Positions 41,806 through 50,697 of a DNA stretch of 64,000 nucleotides are shown here, piece after piece. Under the pieces are notes generated by a model. That model was not told the DNA's origin and did not search any database. It saw only the letters and a program-made list of their open reading frames with translations. The position numbers and the translations under genes were made by a program. How positions within the stretch are numbered: the stretch's first letter is position 1; each line of letters opens with the position of its first letter. The stretch comes from Bacteroidota bacterium (GTDB lineage Bacteria > Bacteroidota > Bacteroidia > Chitinophagales > Chitinophagaceae), in the NCBI GenBank assembly GCA_018268075.1, contig JAFDXH010000256.1, positions 1-64,000 of the forward strand. The letters run 5' to 3'.

Positions 41806-42807
41806 ATGTTTGAAAAAATACTGCAGGAACTCCAAGAATTAGAAGGAGTGAAACATTTTTCTATTCCTATTCATCCTGATAAGGATGGATATATTGATAA
41901 AGAATGTCCAGATGAAAAGTGTATGTTTCAATTCAAAGTTCATGATGAAGATTGGTCAGCACTTTTTGATAATGAAAAAGTTTTCTGCCCCATGTGCAGG
42001 CATGAAGCAAATTCCAAGTCATGGTTTACCACCGAACAAAAAAATCAGGGACAACGGAAAATTCGAAGACATATTATTGCTCGCATTAATAATGCATTAC
42101 ATGAAGATACTGCAAATTTTAATGCGGAGCAACAAGACCATTCATTCTTTAAAATGTCCTTGAGATTTACAGGAAGCCACGGGCCTGACTATATCCTTCC
42201 ATTACTTTCGAAGGAGGAAATGGAATTAAAAATCCAGTGCCAGAAATGTAATGCGCGTTATGCTGTCATAGGAAGTGCATTTTTTTGCCCTTGCTGTGGA
42301 CATAACTCTATTGAAGAAACATTTGCGAATGCAATAAAAAAAATTGAATCAAAGATTAACAATCTCAACATAGTTAAGGAAGCATTAGTTAAATCTGTTG
42401 GTAAAGATGCCGCCGAAATTACGTGTCGGTCATTAATAGAAACAGGTTTGAATGATTGTGTTGTTGCTTTTCAACGATACAATGAAGCAGCGTTCCTGAA
42501 AAGAGAAACAGGAATAAAGGTTCGGCGAAATGCTTTTCAAAATCTTGAAGCGGGTGCGGCACTTTGGTTGCAGGCAATTGATAAAACATATTCAGATTGG
42601 GTTACTTCTTCTGAATTGCATGACCTGAGAGTTTTTTTCCAAAAGAGACATTTATTGGCACATACCGAAGGAATAGTTGATTCAAAATATGTGGTAGATT
42701 CTCGAGATAGTTCCTATAAGGCAGGACAACGGATTGTTGTAAAGAGTGATGATGTTATTCATTGCCTTAAAATTGTTAAAAAAATTATTGCAGTTTTGAG
42801 AAATTGA
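41806..42807 (+). CDS. Zinc-ribbon and HEPN-motif hypothetical protein
   Basis: This 333-residue protein has a first zinc ribbon (CPDEKC near 34-39 and CPMC near 62-65). A second ribbon (CQKC near 144-147 and CPCC near 162-165) is followed by a helix ENTFANAIKKIESKINN-like stretch and a C-terminal HEPN-like motif KRHLLAHTEGIVDSKYVV (R-x4-H near 280-285). HEPN proteins with an added ribbon often cut RNA in toxin-antitoxin or phage-defence systems. This is the last gene before the att scar. The activity is inferred from motifs. Confidence 0.7.
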   Translation: MFEKILQELQELEGVKHFSIPIHPDKDGYIDKECPDEKCMFQFKVHDEDWSALFDNEKVFCPMCRHEANSKSWFTTEQKNQGQRKIRRHIIARINNALHEDTANFNAEQQDHSFFKMSLRFTGSHGPDYILPLLSKEEMELKIQCQKCNARYAVIGSAFFCPCCGHNSIEETFANAIKKIESKINNLNIVKEALVKSVGKDAAEITCRSLIETGLNDCVVAFQRYNEAAFLKRETGIKVRRNAFQNLEAGAALWLQAIDKTYSDWVTSSELHDLRVFFQKRHLLAHTEGIVDSKYVVDSRDSSYKAGQRIVVKSDDVIHCLKIVKKIIAVLRN

Positions 42808-42824
42808 TTTCCCGATGTCGCCAA

Positions 42825-42837
42825 CCTCATGAATTAT
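42825..42837 (+). repeat. 13-bp direct repeat (second copy) at the end of the cargo block
   Basis: CCTCATGAATTAT is identical to 38307-38319. The two copies flank the 38318-42807 gene group. A 13-bp match can also occur by chance in AT-rich DNA of this length. Confidence 0.3.
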
Positions 42838-43059
42838 CATACTCTTTTGGCGTTGAATACGGATGTTCCGCCGATATAAAAAACCTTGCGAGATTCATTT
42901 AATTTAGATTAATTTGGTTCCACTATTTTACAGCAAAATTTATTATTTTTGTTTTAATGATTTGCAATTACTGTATTAAATCAAACTTAGTGAGTAATTC
43001 GTAGAGTAGCAATTTTGAATTGTTTATAACTTATTGATTAATAAAGGTATTTTGGATTA

Positions 43060-43081
43060 GGTTCGAGTCCCGTCCGGTCCG
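43060..43081 (+). other. tRNA 3'-end fragment, probable attachment site (attR) of the element
   Basis: GGTTCGAGTCCCGTCCGGTC and the next bases CG are the T-loop, 3' T-stem and 3' acceptor stem of a tRNA with discriminator G. The upstream bases do not pair as a T-stem, and no D or anticodon arm is present, so only the 3' end remains. Integrases often insert elements into tRNA 3' ends, leaving such a scar at one end and the intact tRNA at the other. The intact copy is not in the window. Confidence 0.78.
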
Positions 43082-43084
43082 CAC

Positions 43085-43113
43085 AAAGCCCTCTTAAAAA
43101 AGGGCTTTTTTTT
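43085..43113 (+). terminator. Rho-independent terminator of the former tRNA gene
   Basis: The 8-bp stem AAAGCCCT/AGGGCTTT (43085-43092, 43101-43108) is followed by a run of T. It directly follows the tRNA fragment and would have ended the tRNA transcript. Confidence 0.75.
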
Positions 43114-43117
43114 GCTT

Positions 43118-43288
43118 ATGGCCTTTTTCGTTAATATCATTCAAAGCGAACTTGATAGATGGTACTATAAAGGATTTTCTCAAAATCCCTTTGCCATTAA
43201 CGGTGCTCCTTTCAAATGGTCAACTTGTGTTTCGAGAGACTTGGCTGCGACAAACGACCAAAAAACTCTTTCCATTTTTTTGCTATGA
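43118..43288 (+). pseudogene. GIY-YIG nuclease-like remnant
   Basis: The 56-residue frame starts MAFFVNIIQSELDRWYYKGF, close to the start of small Bacteroidota GIY-YIG proteins (normally with YVYI and YYxGxS). The rest (INGAPFKWSTCVSRDLAAT) keeps only a vague match, and the frame ends early. The normal length is about 85-95 residues. Such genes often follow tRNAs in this phylum, in agreement with the tRNA scar just upstream. Confidence 0.5.
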
Positions 43289-43966
43289 AAGGGCTTTTTT
43301 TTCAATGCTCCCCAATACAATCAGGTATTGAGCCAGCATGTACGAAGCCATTATAATCAACCCTGCATTGGGCAACGGCAGTACGAATTTATTATATGCA
43401 AGCATACTATCAGAAAACAGAAATAATACCGCACCGTAAAAAATCATTTCAAAACTAAAACGATTCACACGGCCAAAGCGGCTCACAGCCATCATTGCCA
43501 TCAGTGAAATAACGATTGCATAAATCAAAACCGGAATTTGCAAGACGCCCAAATGTGGCCTCATATAAATAAATAAGCCTGCACAGAATGCAGTAAAAAC
43601 AATGATTGCCCAAATAAGAAATGGATTTTTTTGCACAGGCTCTGATTTAAAATCCAGGACGAAAGCCCTGATGTAAAAGACATGACAAAGAAGAAAGGCG
43701 ATCAATCCAAAAATAAAAAAAGATGAATTCGCTTGTTGCATCATCAATAAAACATCGCCTGCCCATGCAAAAACCAACCCTATAAAAATGCTTTTATGAA
43801 ATAGAGTTGAAAGCCTGGAAGAGAGGTAAATCCATACCAGCAGAACGATTACTATCAAAGGTTTTGAAAAGGTGCGCACTGTGTGATCGTCCATATATTC
43901 AGCATAAAGCTGGGTAAGAAAAACAATAAAATAAATGAAAGAAAACAGTTTAGTTTTTGGATGCAT
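43283..43966 (-). CDS. YhhN-family lysoplasmalogenase-like membrane protein
   Basis: This 227-residue protein has about eight membrane helices and family motifs (GLVFAWAGDVLLMM with the catalytic-type Asp, FIFGLIAFLLCHVFYIRAF, and YGAVLFLFSDSMLAYNKF near the end). YhhN/TMEM86 enzymes hydrolyse the vinyl-ether bond of lysoplasmalogens. It overlaps the start of the fatty-acid-hydroxylase gene by 17 bp on the same strand. The pair would fit ether-lipid turnover. Specificity is inferred from the family. Confidence 0.88.
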   Translation of the reverse strand: MHPKTKLFSFIYFIVFLTQLYAEYMDDHTVRTFSKPLIVIVLLVWIYLSSRLSTLFHKSIFIGLVFAWAGDVLLMMQQANSSFFIFGLIAFLLCHVFYIRAFVLDFKSEPVQKNPFLIWAIIVFTAFCAGLFIYMRPHLGVLQIPVLIYAIVISLMAMMAVSRFGRVNRFSFEMIFYGAVLFLFSDSMLAYNKFVLPLPNAGLIIMASYMLAQYLIVLGSIEKKALS

Positions 43967-45167
43967 CCGTATTCATTTTCTGTAAACGATAAAACCAAAT
44001 TAAGGAAATGAAAAGCAACATTACAAAAGCAATTTTATACCCGATAGCAAATCCAAAAAACAAAATAAGCAAAACACCAATCATTAGCCTCAGGTATTCC
44101 AGTTTGACCTGCCATTTCTTCTGTTCAAAAAGCCCGCCACAACTTAATAGCGTAAGAAGTACGAATACTGTTCCTGATATTAACTGCGGCCAATCTAACT
44201 TGTGATACAAAAACAGGATAGCTGATCCGGCAAACAAAGCAGTAATAAATTGAATTAAAATATATCCTGTAATGTTTGAATTGTACGTCGGGTTATATTT
44301 TCGGAATTTGTCCTTATCTATTTGGGGTGCATATTGCATACCACCCATATATTCCGGAAACCAACCGGGCGGTTTAATAAAAACTTTTATTTTATCGCCG
44401 ATACCTTTTGCTTTCCGCGCTGTTCTGATAAGATCATCCCAATAGTGAACATTTGCCCACAGAGGGTTCCAGCTTGCTAATGGTTTGGTGGTTCCATAAT
44501 AAACCTCCTCTTCCTCTTTCTGAAATGTACCAAACAAGCGGTCCCAAATGATCAGCGTTCCTGCGTGATTTTTATCTATATACTTTGGATTAGATCCATG
44601 ATGAACCCTGTGATGCGAAGGCGTATTGAAAACATATTCGAGGAAGCCCATACTTTTAATTGTCCTGGTATGAATCCAAAACTGGTATAATGTATTGAAC
44701 GCGCTAATCGTCAAAAACATCAAAGGTTGAAATCCCATAAAGGCCAATGGCAAATAAAATATCCAGCTAAACCAGCCCTGGAACCATGATTGGCGCAATG
44801 CAACCGTCAAATTATATTCTTCAGATTGATGATGTACGATGTGTGCTGCCCATAGCATATTTACCTGGTGGCTGGTACGATGAAACCAGTAATAAAAAAA
44901 ATCTACCCCAAGAAATAAAAAGAGCCAAACCCAAATACTATTTGGCAAATCCAAGAAACGCCAGTGTTCATAGATATATTTATATCCAAAAAACAAACCC
45001 GTTTTCATAAAAATACCGGTAAGCTGCTGGCCTATTCCTTGGCTTAAGTTAGAAATACTGTCGTTGAGACGGTAATAAGCCAGATTTTTATAAAGGCTAT
45101 AAGCCAATTCAATACCAATCAGAATAAAAAAAACAGGAACAGACAGCGCGATGTAATCCACTTTCAT
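43950..45167 (-). CDS. Sterol desaturase/fatty acid hydroxylase superfamily protein (alkylglycerol monooxygenase-like)
   Basis: This 405-residue membrane protein carries the eight-His di-iron pattern: HRTSH near 99-103, HHQSEEYN near 114-121 and SHHRVHHGSN near 186-195 with DKNHAGTL. Membrane helices lie before and after. The extra C-terminal helical part and the length resemble alkylglycerol monooxygenases (AGMO), which cleave ether lipids. Its gene and the lysoplasmalogenase gene overlap, suggesting a shared transcript and pathway. Bacterial members have varied substrates, so the AGMO call is tentative. Confidence 0.85.
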   Translation of the reverse strand: MKVDYIALSVPVFFILIGIELAYSLYKNLAYYRLNDSISNLSQGIGQQLTGIFMKTGLFFGYKYIYEHWRFLDLPNSIWVWLFLFLGVDFFYYWFHRTSHQVNMLWAAHIVHHQSEEYNLTVALRQSWFQGWFSWIFYLPLAFMGFQPLMFLTISAFNTLYQFWIHTRTIKSMGFLEYVFNTPSHHRVHHGSNPKYIDKNHAGTLIIWDRLFGTFQKEEEEVYYGTTKPLASWNPLWANVHYWDDLIRTARKAKGIGDKIKVFIKPPGWFPEYMGGMQYAPQIDKDKFRKYNPTYNSNITGYILIQFITALFAGSAILFLYHKLDWPQLISGTVFVLLTLLSCGGLFEQKKWQVKLEYLRLMIGVLLILFFGFAIGYKIAFVMLLFISLIWFYRLQKMNTDASKN

Positions 45168-45483
45168 TATCCTAAAATTAGATTATGCAAGTTAATGAAA
45201 TGACGTTATGTGTGGTGGATTCTCTGTTTAATTGCGATACGATCCCTTGTTCTCAAGACATAGTTCTAAATACATAACTACAAGGTATCCGGAAATTTTA
45301 CAAAAGCAGTTTTATCCACAAGGGCAAGCGTGCGGTACCAAAGCCGCAAAGTGATGTCACTAATGGATAAAACGGGCATCTGAAAAACAATATTTGATAA
45401 CAAAAATCAAAGTTTTATTTTTATTAAAAAAGTTGCGTTAGAAACTTGAATCCGCCAAATAACCCGACTATGCAAAAAAACAA
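45168..45483. other. Intergenic region with no recognised feature
   Basis: About 316 bp between two divergent genes. No tRNA, hairpin with T-run or clear TAnnTTTG/TTG pair was found by eye. It presumably holds both promoters. Confidence 0.4.
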
Positions 45484-45966
45484 ATGAAAATTAAAACATC
45501 AATTTCCACATAACTTTTTTCCTTTTGTTTTATCTTTTGCAATGCACAGCAGAAAGATTATAAATCTTTTCTGGACACATTCTTTTTGCACGCAGAAAAT
45601 AGTTTCAAAAATATTGCAGAAGAACCAAACGATTCCAGTGCTTTTAGCCCGTGCAAACTAAAAGCTGATGTTGGCGAATTAAAAATCGGGCGATATCTAT
45701 ACACTGCTACGCTGAACTGGATAATACCTTTAGCACAAAGCAAAAAAATACAAACCGATGTGCAGGAATATATCCGTACAAATTTTTTGGGCAAACCTGC
45801 TTACCAGGTAGTGAGCGATGGCACGGAAGAAGAAGGCTACAAAACCAATGATGTGTATGTTTCAAAAGAAAACGAGAAGCCATTCGCTTTTTTCAAAACC
45901 ATTTATTATAAAGCAAAGAATGAACCCGAAAAAAGCAACTTCACCATAATCGTTTACGGAAAATGA
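45484..45966 (+). pseudogene. Small secreted hypothetical protein with an in-frame TAA in its signal peptide
   Basis: The frame starts with ATG at 45484 (MKIKTSIST) and meets TAA at 45511-45513. It then continues LFSFCFIFCNAQQKDYKSFL and HAENSFKNIAEEPNDSS to a stop at 45966. With the stop read through, the N-terminus is a normal signal peptide ending FCNAQ. The mature part is about 138 residues with DVYVSKENEKPFAFFKTIYY and no recognised family. The downstream MORN gene starts at an ATG overlapping this stop. One nonsense change or a base error explains the break. Confidence 0.6.
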
Positions 45967-47612
45967 ATATTAAAAATAAGATGAAAAAATTATTGAATTT
46001 TTTAGCATTTTGGAGCATCGCTTCAGTAGCCTCGGCTCAATGTATTAGTGGTGACTGCAACAATGGCTTCGGTATGTACAAAGGCGACGACTATGTGTAC
46101 GAAGGACAGTTTAAAAACGCAATGCCACATGGAAGAGGACGAATAATAAAAGAAAAAGGCGATTTGTATGAAGGGGGCTTTGAATATGGAATGTACAATG
46201 GGATAGGCACTTTATTTGGGGCAGACAGTAGCACTTATAAAGGCAGTTTTCACCAGGGCATAAAACAGGGAAAGGGAAAAATAACCTACGCAGACGGTAA
46301 ACAATATGAAGGCTTGTTTAGCAATAACCGGCCCATCACAACAATACCGGTGGTTCATCAATTGAATTTCTTTTCAGGAGAATTAGAATTTACTACCGTA
46401 GCAAATATAGAGAACGTACAACAAAAAATAAATACAGATAATGGCGATTTTGACTTGAATAACGGCATGTGGTTACCGTCGGACAAAAAAACCGTTTTTA
46501 AAATAAAGGACCAAGCTGGTTATTATTATGGGAACAGGTATTATTACAGCAAAAACGGAAACACTTATGAAGACAAAAAAATACCTTATCCTACATTAGA
46601 AAAAAAAGTAGCATCGTGTAATTTATTATATTTAACCAATCTCGAAGACGACAATAATTACATTGCTTCTTATTTGGTGAGTTTAAAACCTAAACACAAA
46701 AAGGACTATGAACCTCACCGTGAGGTGCGTATATACAGGATAAATAAATTGGCCGGGACAACAGAAGAAATAAACCGGTTTGAAACATTAAATGGAGGTT
46801 GGGCAGGATATGATGATTACGGAGAATCTATTCAGTCTAATACAGGTGTCAGTTTTTTATTACCCCGATGGGGTATCGTATACAGCAATTATGGATAAAA
46901 CGATGTACAGCTGGAAAGTTCTGAAATTGATAACATCTCTTCAAAAGAAGCTCTGAAGGAAGGAAGCAAGCATTGGTTTTCGGAAAATGGCGACACCCTG
47001 TACAGGTTAGATAAGGGTCTGCGACTCACTGCATTTGATGCCCACACCGGAAAAATAATACGCACAAAACGGTACAGCAATAATCATTTCAATACTGAAG
47101 ACGGTGGTTATAATAAAATTCAAGCTATAATTGGCTTTTCTGAAAAAACAATGAAATATGTAGTAATAGATGGCATGTATCTTAACTATATAGATCCTAC
47201 CGGAAAGGCAGACTATGGTTACAACAAGATGGTATTGTTAGATTTAAATGACCCCGATTATATGCTGCCCTTACAAGACCCTACCTATACCAGGGAATAT
47301 TATGATGCTGTTTCAAGAAAACAAGAAAATGCATACGCCCGCTATAAAGCCTTTCAAGATGCCGAGAGACAAAAAATACTCGACAAATTCCGATCGTCCA
47401 GAAACAATATTGCCACCCTTTCCTCAGATTTGGACGAATCTGAAAACACAGCCAACAGGAAAACAAGAAAAGGTATAAGCAGAGAAGATATGGACAAGAT
47501 TATTAAATCTAATTCATCATCATCATCCGGCGAATCGGGTTGGGACAAATATTTCAGAGAAAGGGAAAGGCAGTTGGAAAAAGAATACAAAATGAAAAAC
47601 GATGGATACTGA
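45963..47612 (+). pseudogene. Exported MORN-repeat protein interrupted by an in-frame TAA
   Basis: The first 311 codons encode a signal peptide (about 7-25, ending ASAQ) and three to four MORN repeats (YEGQFKNAMPHGRGRI, YEGGFEYGMYNGIGTL, YKGSFHQGIKQGKGKITY). A beta-rich domain follows, ending VYSNYG. A TAA at 46896-46898 stops it. The same frame continues open for another 237 codons (DVQLESSEIDNISSKEA to EYKMKNDGY) and ends at 47612. This part has a long charged helix near the end. The whole would be 549 residues. MORN repeats bind lipids or form scaffolds; the role here is unknown. Confidence 0.65.
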
Positions 47613-47670
47613 GGCTACTAAATCTACGAAACAGAAAAAAAGGAATCGCTAATAACTAAGATTTCGTTTT

Positions 47671-47729
47671 GCCCAACGGGCAAGAAATGCTCCCGAATGC
47701 TTTCGGGAGAACGAACCCGGGCTTCGGTT
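47671..47729. repeat. Cluster of three small hairpins
   Basis: GCCCAACGGGC (47671-47681), an 8-bp stem CTCCCGAA/TTCGGGAG (47690-47709) and GAACC/GGTTC (47712-47729) lie in a row between the MORN gene and the transposase fragment. They may be a transcription stop or part of a small palindromic repeat family. Confidence 0.4.
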
Positions 47730-47860
47730 CTTATGGACTTTTCGTGCGATTTTTTTAAGGTATCAATGCAGGCAGGACTTCCACACAGCGTTTCATGCTA
47801 TAAATGTTTATAGCTAAATCATAACTTCCCTTACCCGTTCTACTATACACCAGGCACATT

Positions 47861-48130
47861 TTATTTTTCCAATAAATATTTTTTTGGTGGCCCACGCTTG
47901 CCAAATACTTCAATGGTTACTAATGTTCCGGTTTTGCAACAAGGGCATTTCCTGAGTACTATTTTTAGTTTTATTTCCGGCCGCTGCATATACAATGCTT
48001 TTTGCAACACTTTTAGTTTTCCCCGATTCCAATGGCTACTCAATATGCCGTAGTGCCGGCTGCGTACAAAACGATGGGGCAATATGTGCTGCACAAACCT
48101 GTGGGTAAATTCTTCATTGCTTAACAACAT
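47861..48130 (-). pseudogene. C-terminal fragment of an IS91-family transposase
   Basis: The 89-residue frame reads LLSNEEFTHRFVQHILPHRF then VRSRHYGILSSHW, followed by CPCCKTGTL. In IS91/ISCR-type transposases this stretch (EFIRRFLxHVLPxGFxRIRHYG) lies near the C-terminus, after the catalytic Tyr. The N-terminal two thirds with the Y1/Y2 catalytic site are missing, so it is a dead remnant. It lies between the MORN gene and rplK, a place where nusG usually stands. Confidence 0.72.
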
Positions 48131-48270
48131 CGTTTTTGGTCTCTGCCGAGTTGCCAGCGCGGGACTCTGCGTCTATAGTATCTACCGATAGATCTTCTTC
48201 GAGAGCCTAGGCTAAAGGCGAGTTATTTTAAAACTTCCAACCTTTTCTTTTTTATTCCAACCAATTCCCC

Positions 48271-48278
48271 TACATTTG
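48271..48278 (+). promoter_or_regulatory. Promoter -7 box of the rplKAJL operon
   Basis: TACATTTG matches the Bacteroidota -7 consensus TAnnTTTG and lies 120 bp before rplK. No clear TTG is visible at -33. The long leader that follows has a hairpin. Confidence 0.55.
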
Positions 48279-48289
48279 CAATCCCAAAA

Positions 48290-48397
48290 AAGTTCTTTAT
48301 AAAATCCCTGCTACGATTAATTATCAGAAATGGGGAAAGACTGGGAGTCTGCCTTCCTAAAAAGGGGAGAACGACGTTAACACCAAAAAATTAAAAC
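48290..48397 (+). promoter_or_regulatory. Candidate ribosomal-protein L1 leader of rplK
   Basis: Before rplK a hairpin AGACT-GGG-AGTCT and a second weak stem around CCTT/AAGG lie in the leader (48340-48375). In many bacteria L1 binds the rplK-rplA leader through a mimic of its 23S rRNA site and represses translation. The position fits, but the primary sequence was not compared with a model. Confidence 0.35.
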
Positions 48398-48841
48398 ATG
48401 GCAAAAGAAATTACAGGCTATGTCAAGCTCCAATGTAAGGGCGGACAAGCCAATCCAGCGCCGCCAATAGGCCCTGCGCTCGGTTCAAAAGGTATCAATA
48501 TCATGGAATTCTGCAAGCAGTTCAATGCACGAACCCAGGATAAACAAGGAAAAGTACTTCCCGTTCTCATTACAGTTTATGGCGATAAATCTTTCGATTT
48601 TATCATCAAAACCCCGCCCGCAGCAGTGCAGCTAAAAGATGCAGCTAAAATACAATCGGGCAGCAAAGAACCCAACAGAAACAAGGTGGGCAAAGTATCC
48701 TGGAGTCAGGTAGAAGAAATAGCAAAAGACAAAATGGAAGACCTGAACGCCTTTAGCCTCAACAGCGCCATGAAAATGGTAGCCGGTACGGCAAGAAGCA
48801 TGGGGCTTACCGTAGATGGAAAAGCACCCTGGGAAAACTAA
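48398..48841 (+). CDS. rplK: 50S ribosomal protein L11
   Basis: This 147-residue protein starts [20 protein letters not shown] and has the Pro-rich linker [19 protein letters not shown] and the [10 protein letters not shown] region of L11. It binds 23S rRNA at the factor-binding stalk base. Sequence and length are standard. It heads a four-gene run with rplA, rplJ and rplL. No secE or nusG precedes it, unlike the usual order in this phylum. Confidence 0.97.
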   Translation: MAKEITGYVKLQCKGGQANPAPPIGPALGSKGINIMEFCKQFNARTQDKQGKVLPVLITVYGDKSFDFIIKTPPAAVQLKDAAKIQSGSKEPNRNKVGKVSWSQVEEIAKDKMEDLNAFSLNSAMKMVAGTARSMGLTVDGKAPWEN

Positions 48842-48885
48842 ATTGTAAAGAACTTCCCGCTTAGGCAGGATAAAAACTTTTGAAA

Positions 48886-49575
48886 ATGATTACTAAAAAA
48901 AGAAAAGAAGCCAACGCTAAAATAGATGTAAACAAAGCCTACTCTTTAAAGGAGGCATCTGCATTGGTAAAAGATATAAATACTACCAAATTTGATAGTT
49001 CTGTAGATCTACACATCAGGCTGGGCGTAGATCCTAAAAAAGCTGACCAGGCCGTAAGAGGCACTGTATCGCTGCCACATGGTACCGGCAAAACCAAAAA
49101 AGTATTAGTGCTTTGCACGCCCGACAAAGAGCAGGCTGCCAAGGATGCCGGCGCCGATTTTGTAGGCCTTGATGAATTTATTACCAAGATAGAAGGCGGA
49201 TGGACCGATGTAGATGTAATCATTGCTACGCCATCGGTAATGCCTAAAATAGGGCGCCTTGGTAAAGTATTAGGACCAAGAAACCTAATGCCCAATCCTA
49301 AAACCGGAACCGTAACCAACGATGTAGCTGCTGCGGTAAACGATGTAAAGGGCGGTAAAATAGCCTTTAAGGTAGATAAGGTAGGTATCGTTCACGCCTC
49401 TATAGGCCGTGTAAGTTTTTCGCCTGATAAAATAGAAGCTAATAGCCAGGAATTGATTAATGCAATTATCAAGTTAAAACCTGCCACTTCTAAAGGCACT
49501 TATTTAAAAGGCTTGAGCATGGCTAGCACCATGAGCCCCGGAATATTAATAGATGCCAAATCAGTACAAAACTAA
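48886..49575 (+). CDS. rplA: 50S ribosomal protein L1
   Basis: The start is the ATG at 48886 ([14 protein letters not shown]); a TTG-started version two codons earlier is less likely. The 229-residue protein has the L1 signature ([20 protein letters not shown] near 130-150) and [16 protein letters not shown]. It forms the L1 stalk and can repress its own operon by binding the leader. It is 44 bp after rplK. Confidence 0.97.
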   Translation: MITKKRKEANAKIDVNKAYSLKEASALVKDINTTKFDSSVDLHIRLGVDPKKADQAVRGTVSLPHGTGKTKKVLVLCTPDKEQAAKDAGADFVGLDEFITKIEGGWTDVDVIIATPSVMPKIGRLGKVLGPRNLMPNPKTGTVTNDVAAAVNDVKGGKIAFKVDKVGIVHASIGRVSFSPDKIEANSQELINAIIKLKPATSKGTYLKGLSMASTMSPGILIDAKSVQN

Positions 49576-49623
49576 AAAAACATCCGCTTCGCTCCCCAAG
49601 AGTAAAGCATCAAAAATAATAGT

Positions 49624-50187
49624 ATGAACAAAGATCAGAAACAAGAAGTGATAGAAACTTTGAAAGGCAAATTTTCTCAGTATTCTAATTTCTATATTAC
49701 CGATACAGAGCAGCTTTCAGTAGCACAGATCAATACATTGCGCAAGCATTGTTTTGATAAAAAGGTAGAAATGAAAGTAGCCAAAAACACTTTGATTAAA
49801 AAAGCAATGGAAAGCCTGGATAGCGAAAAATATTCAGGAGTGTACGATTCTTTGCACAAAGTGACCGCACTAATGTTTACCGAAAATCCCAAAGACCCTG
49901 CGGTAATCATCAGCAGCTTCCGCAAATCAATGAATGGTGAAAGGCCGGTACTTAAAGCCGCTTTTCTAAACGGAGATGTGTTTGTTGGCGATAATCAATT
50001 GGTAAATCTTACTAAGATTAAAACCAAAAATGAATTGATTGGCGAAGTAATCGGATTGCTAATGTCGCCAATACAACGTGTGATAGGTGCATTGCAAAAC
50101 AGGCCGGAAACAGCTACAGCAGAAGCACCAAAGGCAGAGGCCACTAGCGAAGCAGCAGCATCTGGTAATGAGCAGCCCACTGCTTAA
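49624..50187 (+). CDS. rplJ: 50S ribosomal protein L10
   Basis: This 187-residue protein carries FYITDTEQLSVAQINTLRK and KVEMKVAKNTLIKKAM near the N-terminus, typical of L10. An Ala/Glu-rich tail (AEAPKAEATSEAAASG) follows the C-terminal helix, which holds L7/L12 dimers on the stalk. It lies 48 bp after rplA. Confidence 0.97.
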   Translation: MNKDQKQEVIETLKGKFSQYSNFYITDTEQLSVAQINTLRKHCFDKKVEMKVAKNTLIKKAMESLDSEKYSGVYDSLHKVTALMFTENPKDPAVIISSFRKSMNGERPVLKAAFLNGDVFVGDNQLVNLTKIKTKNELIGEVIGLLMSPIQRVIGALQNRPETATAEAPKAEATSEAAASGNEQPTA

Positions 50188-50298
50188 AAAAGTATTTTTA
50201 TTGGGTAAACCAATTTGAATAAATAAACAATTTTTTTAAAAACAAATCCGCCGGACCTTATATTAGGTATGAAGGCGGAAAAAATTAAATCAAAAACA

Positions 50299-50673
50299 AT
50301 GGCAGACGTAAAAGCATTAGCTGAAAACTTAGTAGGCTTAACAGTAAAAGAAGTTCAGGAATTAGCTGAATTTTTAAAATCAGAATACGGTATCGAACCA
50401 GCAGCAGCTACAGTAGTAGCAAGCGCAGATGGCGGTGGCGGAGCAGCAGCAGCAGAAGAGAAAACATCTTTTGATGTAATCCTTAAAGCGGCTGGTGGTA
50501 ATAAATTAGGTGTGGTGAAGATCGTGAAAGAATTGACTGGTCTTGGATTGAAAGAAGCTAAAGACCTTGTAGATGGTGCACCAAAACCAATTAAAGAAGG
50601 CGTGGACAAAGCCACAGCAGAAGAAATTAAGGCTAAGCTAACTGAAGCAGGTGCAGAAGTAGAAGTAGCTTAA
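50299..50673 (+). CDS. rplL: 50S ribosomal protein L7/L12
   Basis: The start is set at 50299 ([20 protein letters not shown]), where L7/L12 of this phylum normally starts; a longer in-frame start at 50269 adds ten basic residues. The 124-residue protein has an Ala/Gly-rich hinge and the globular C-terminal domain ([19 protein letters not shown] and [15 protein letters not shown]). It is the flexible factor-recruiting stalk. A terminator follows; rpoB, its usual neighbour, is absent here. Confidence 0.97.
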   Translation: MADVKALAENLVGLTVKEVQELAEFLKSEYGIEPAAATVVASADGGGGAAAAEEKTSFDVILKAAGGNKLGVVKIVKELTGLGLKEAKDLVDGAPKPIKEGVDKATAEEIKAKLTEAGAEVEVA

Positions 50674-50697
50674 TTTTTTAAAAATGTATATTCAGAG

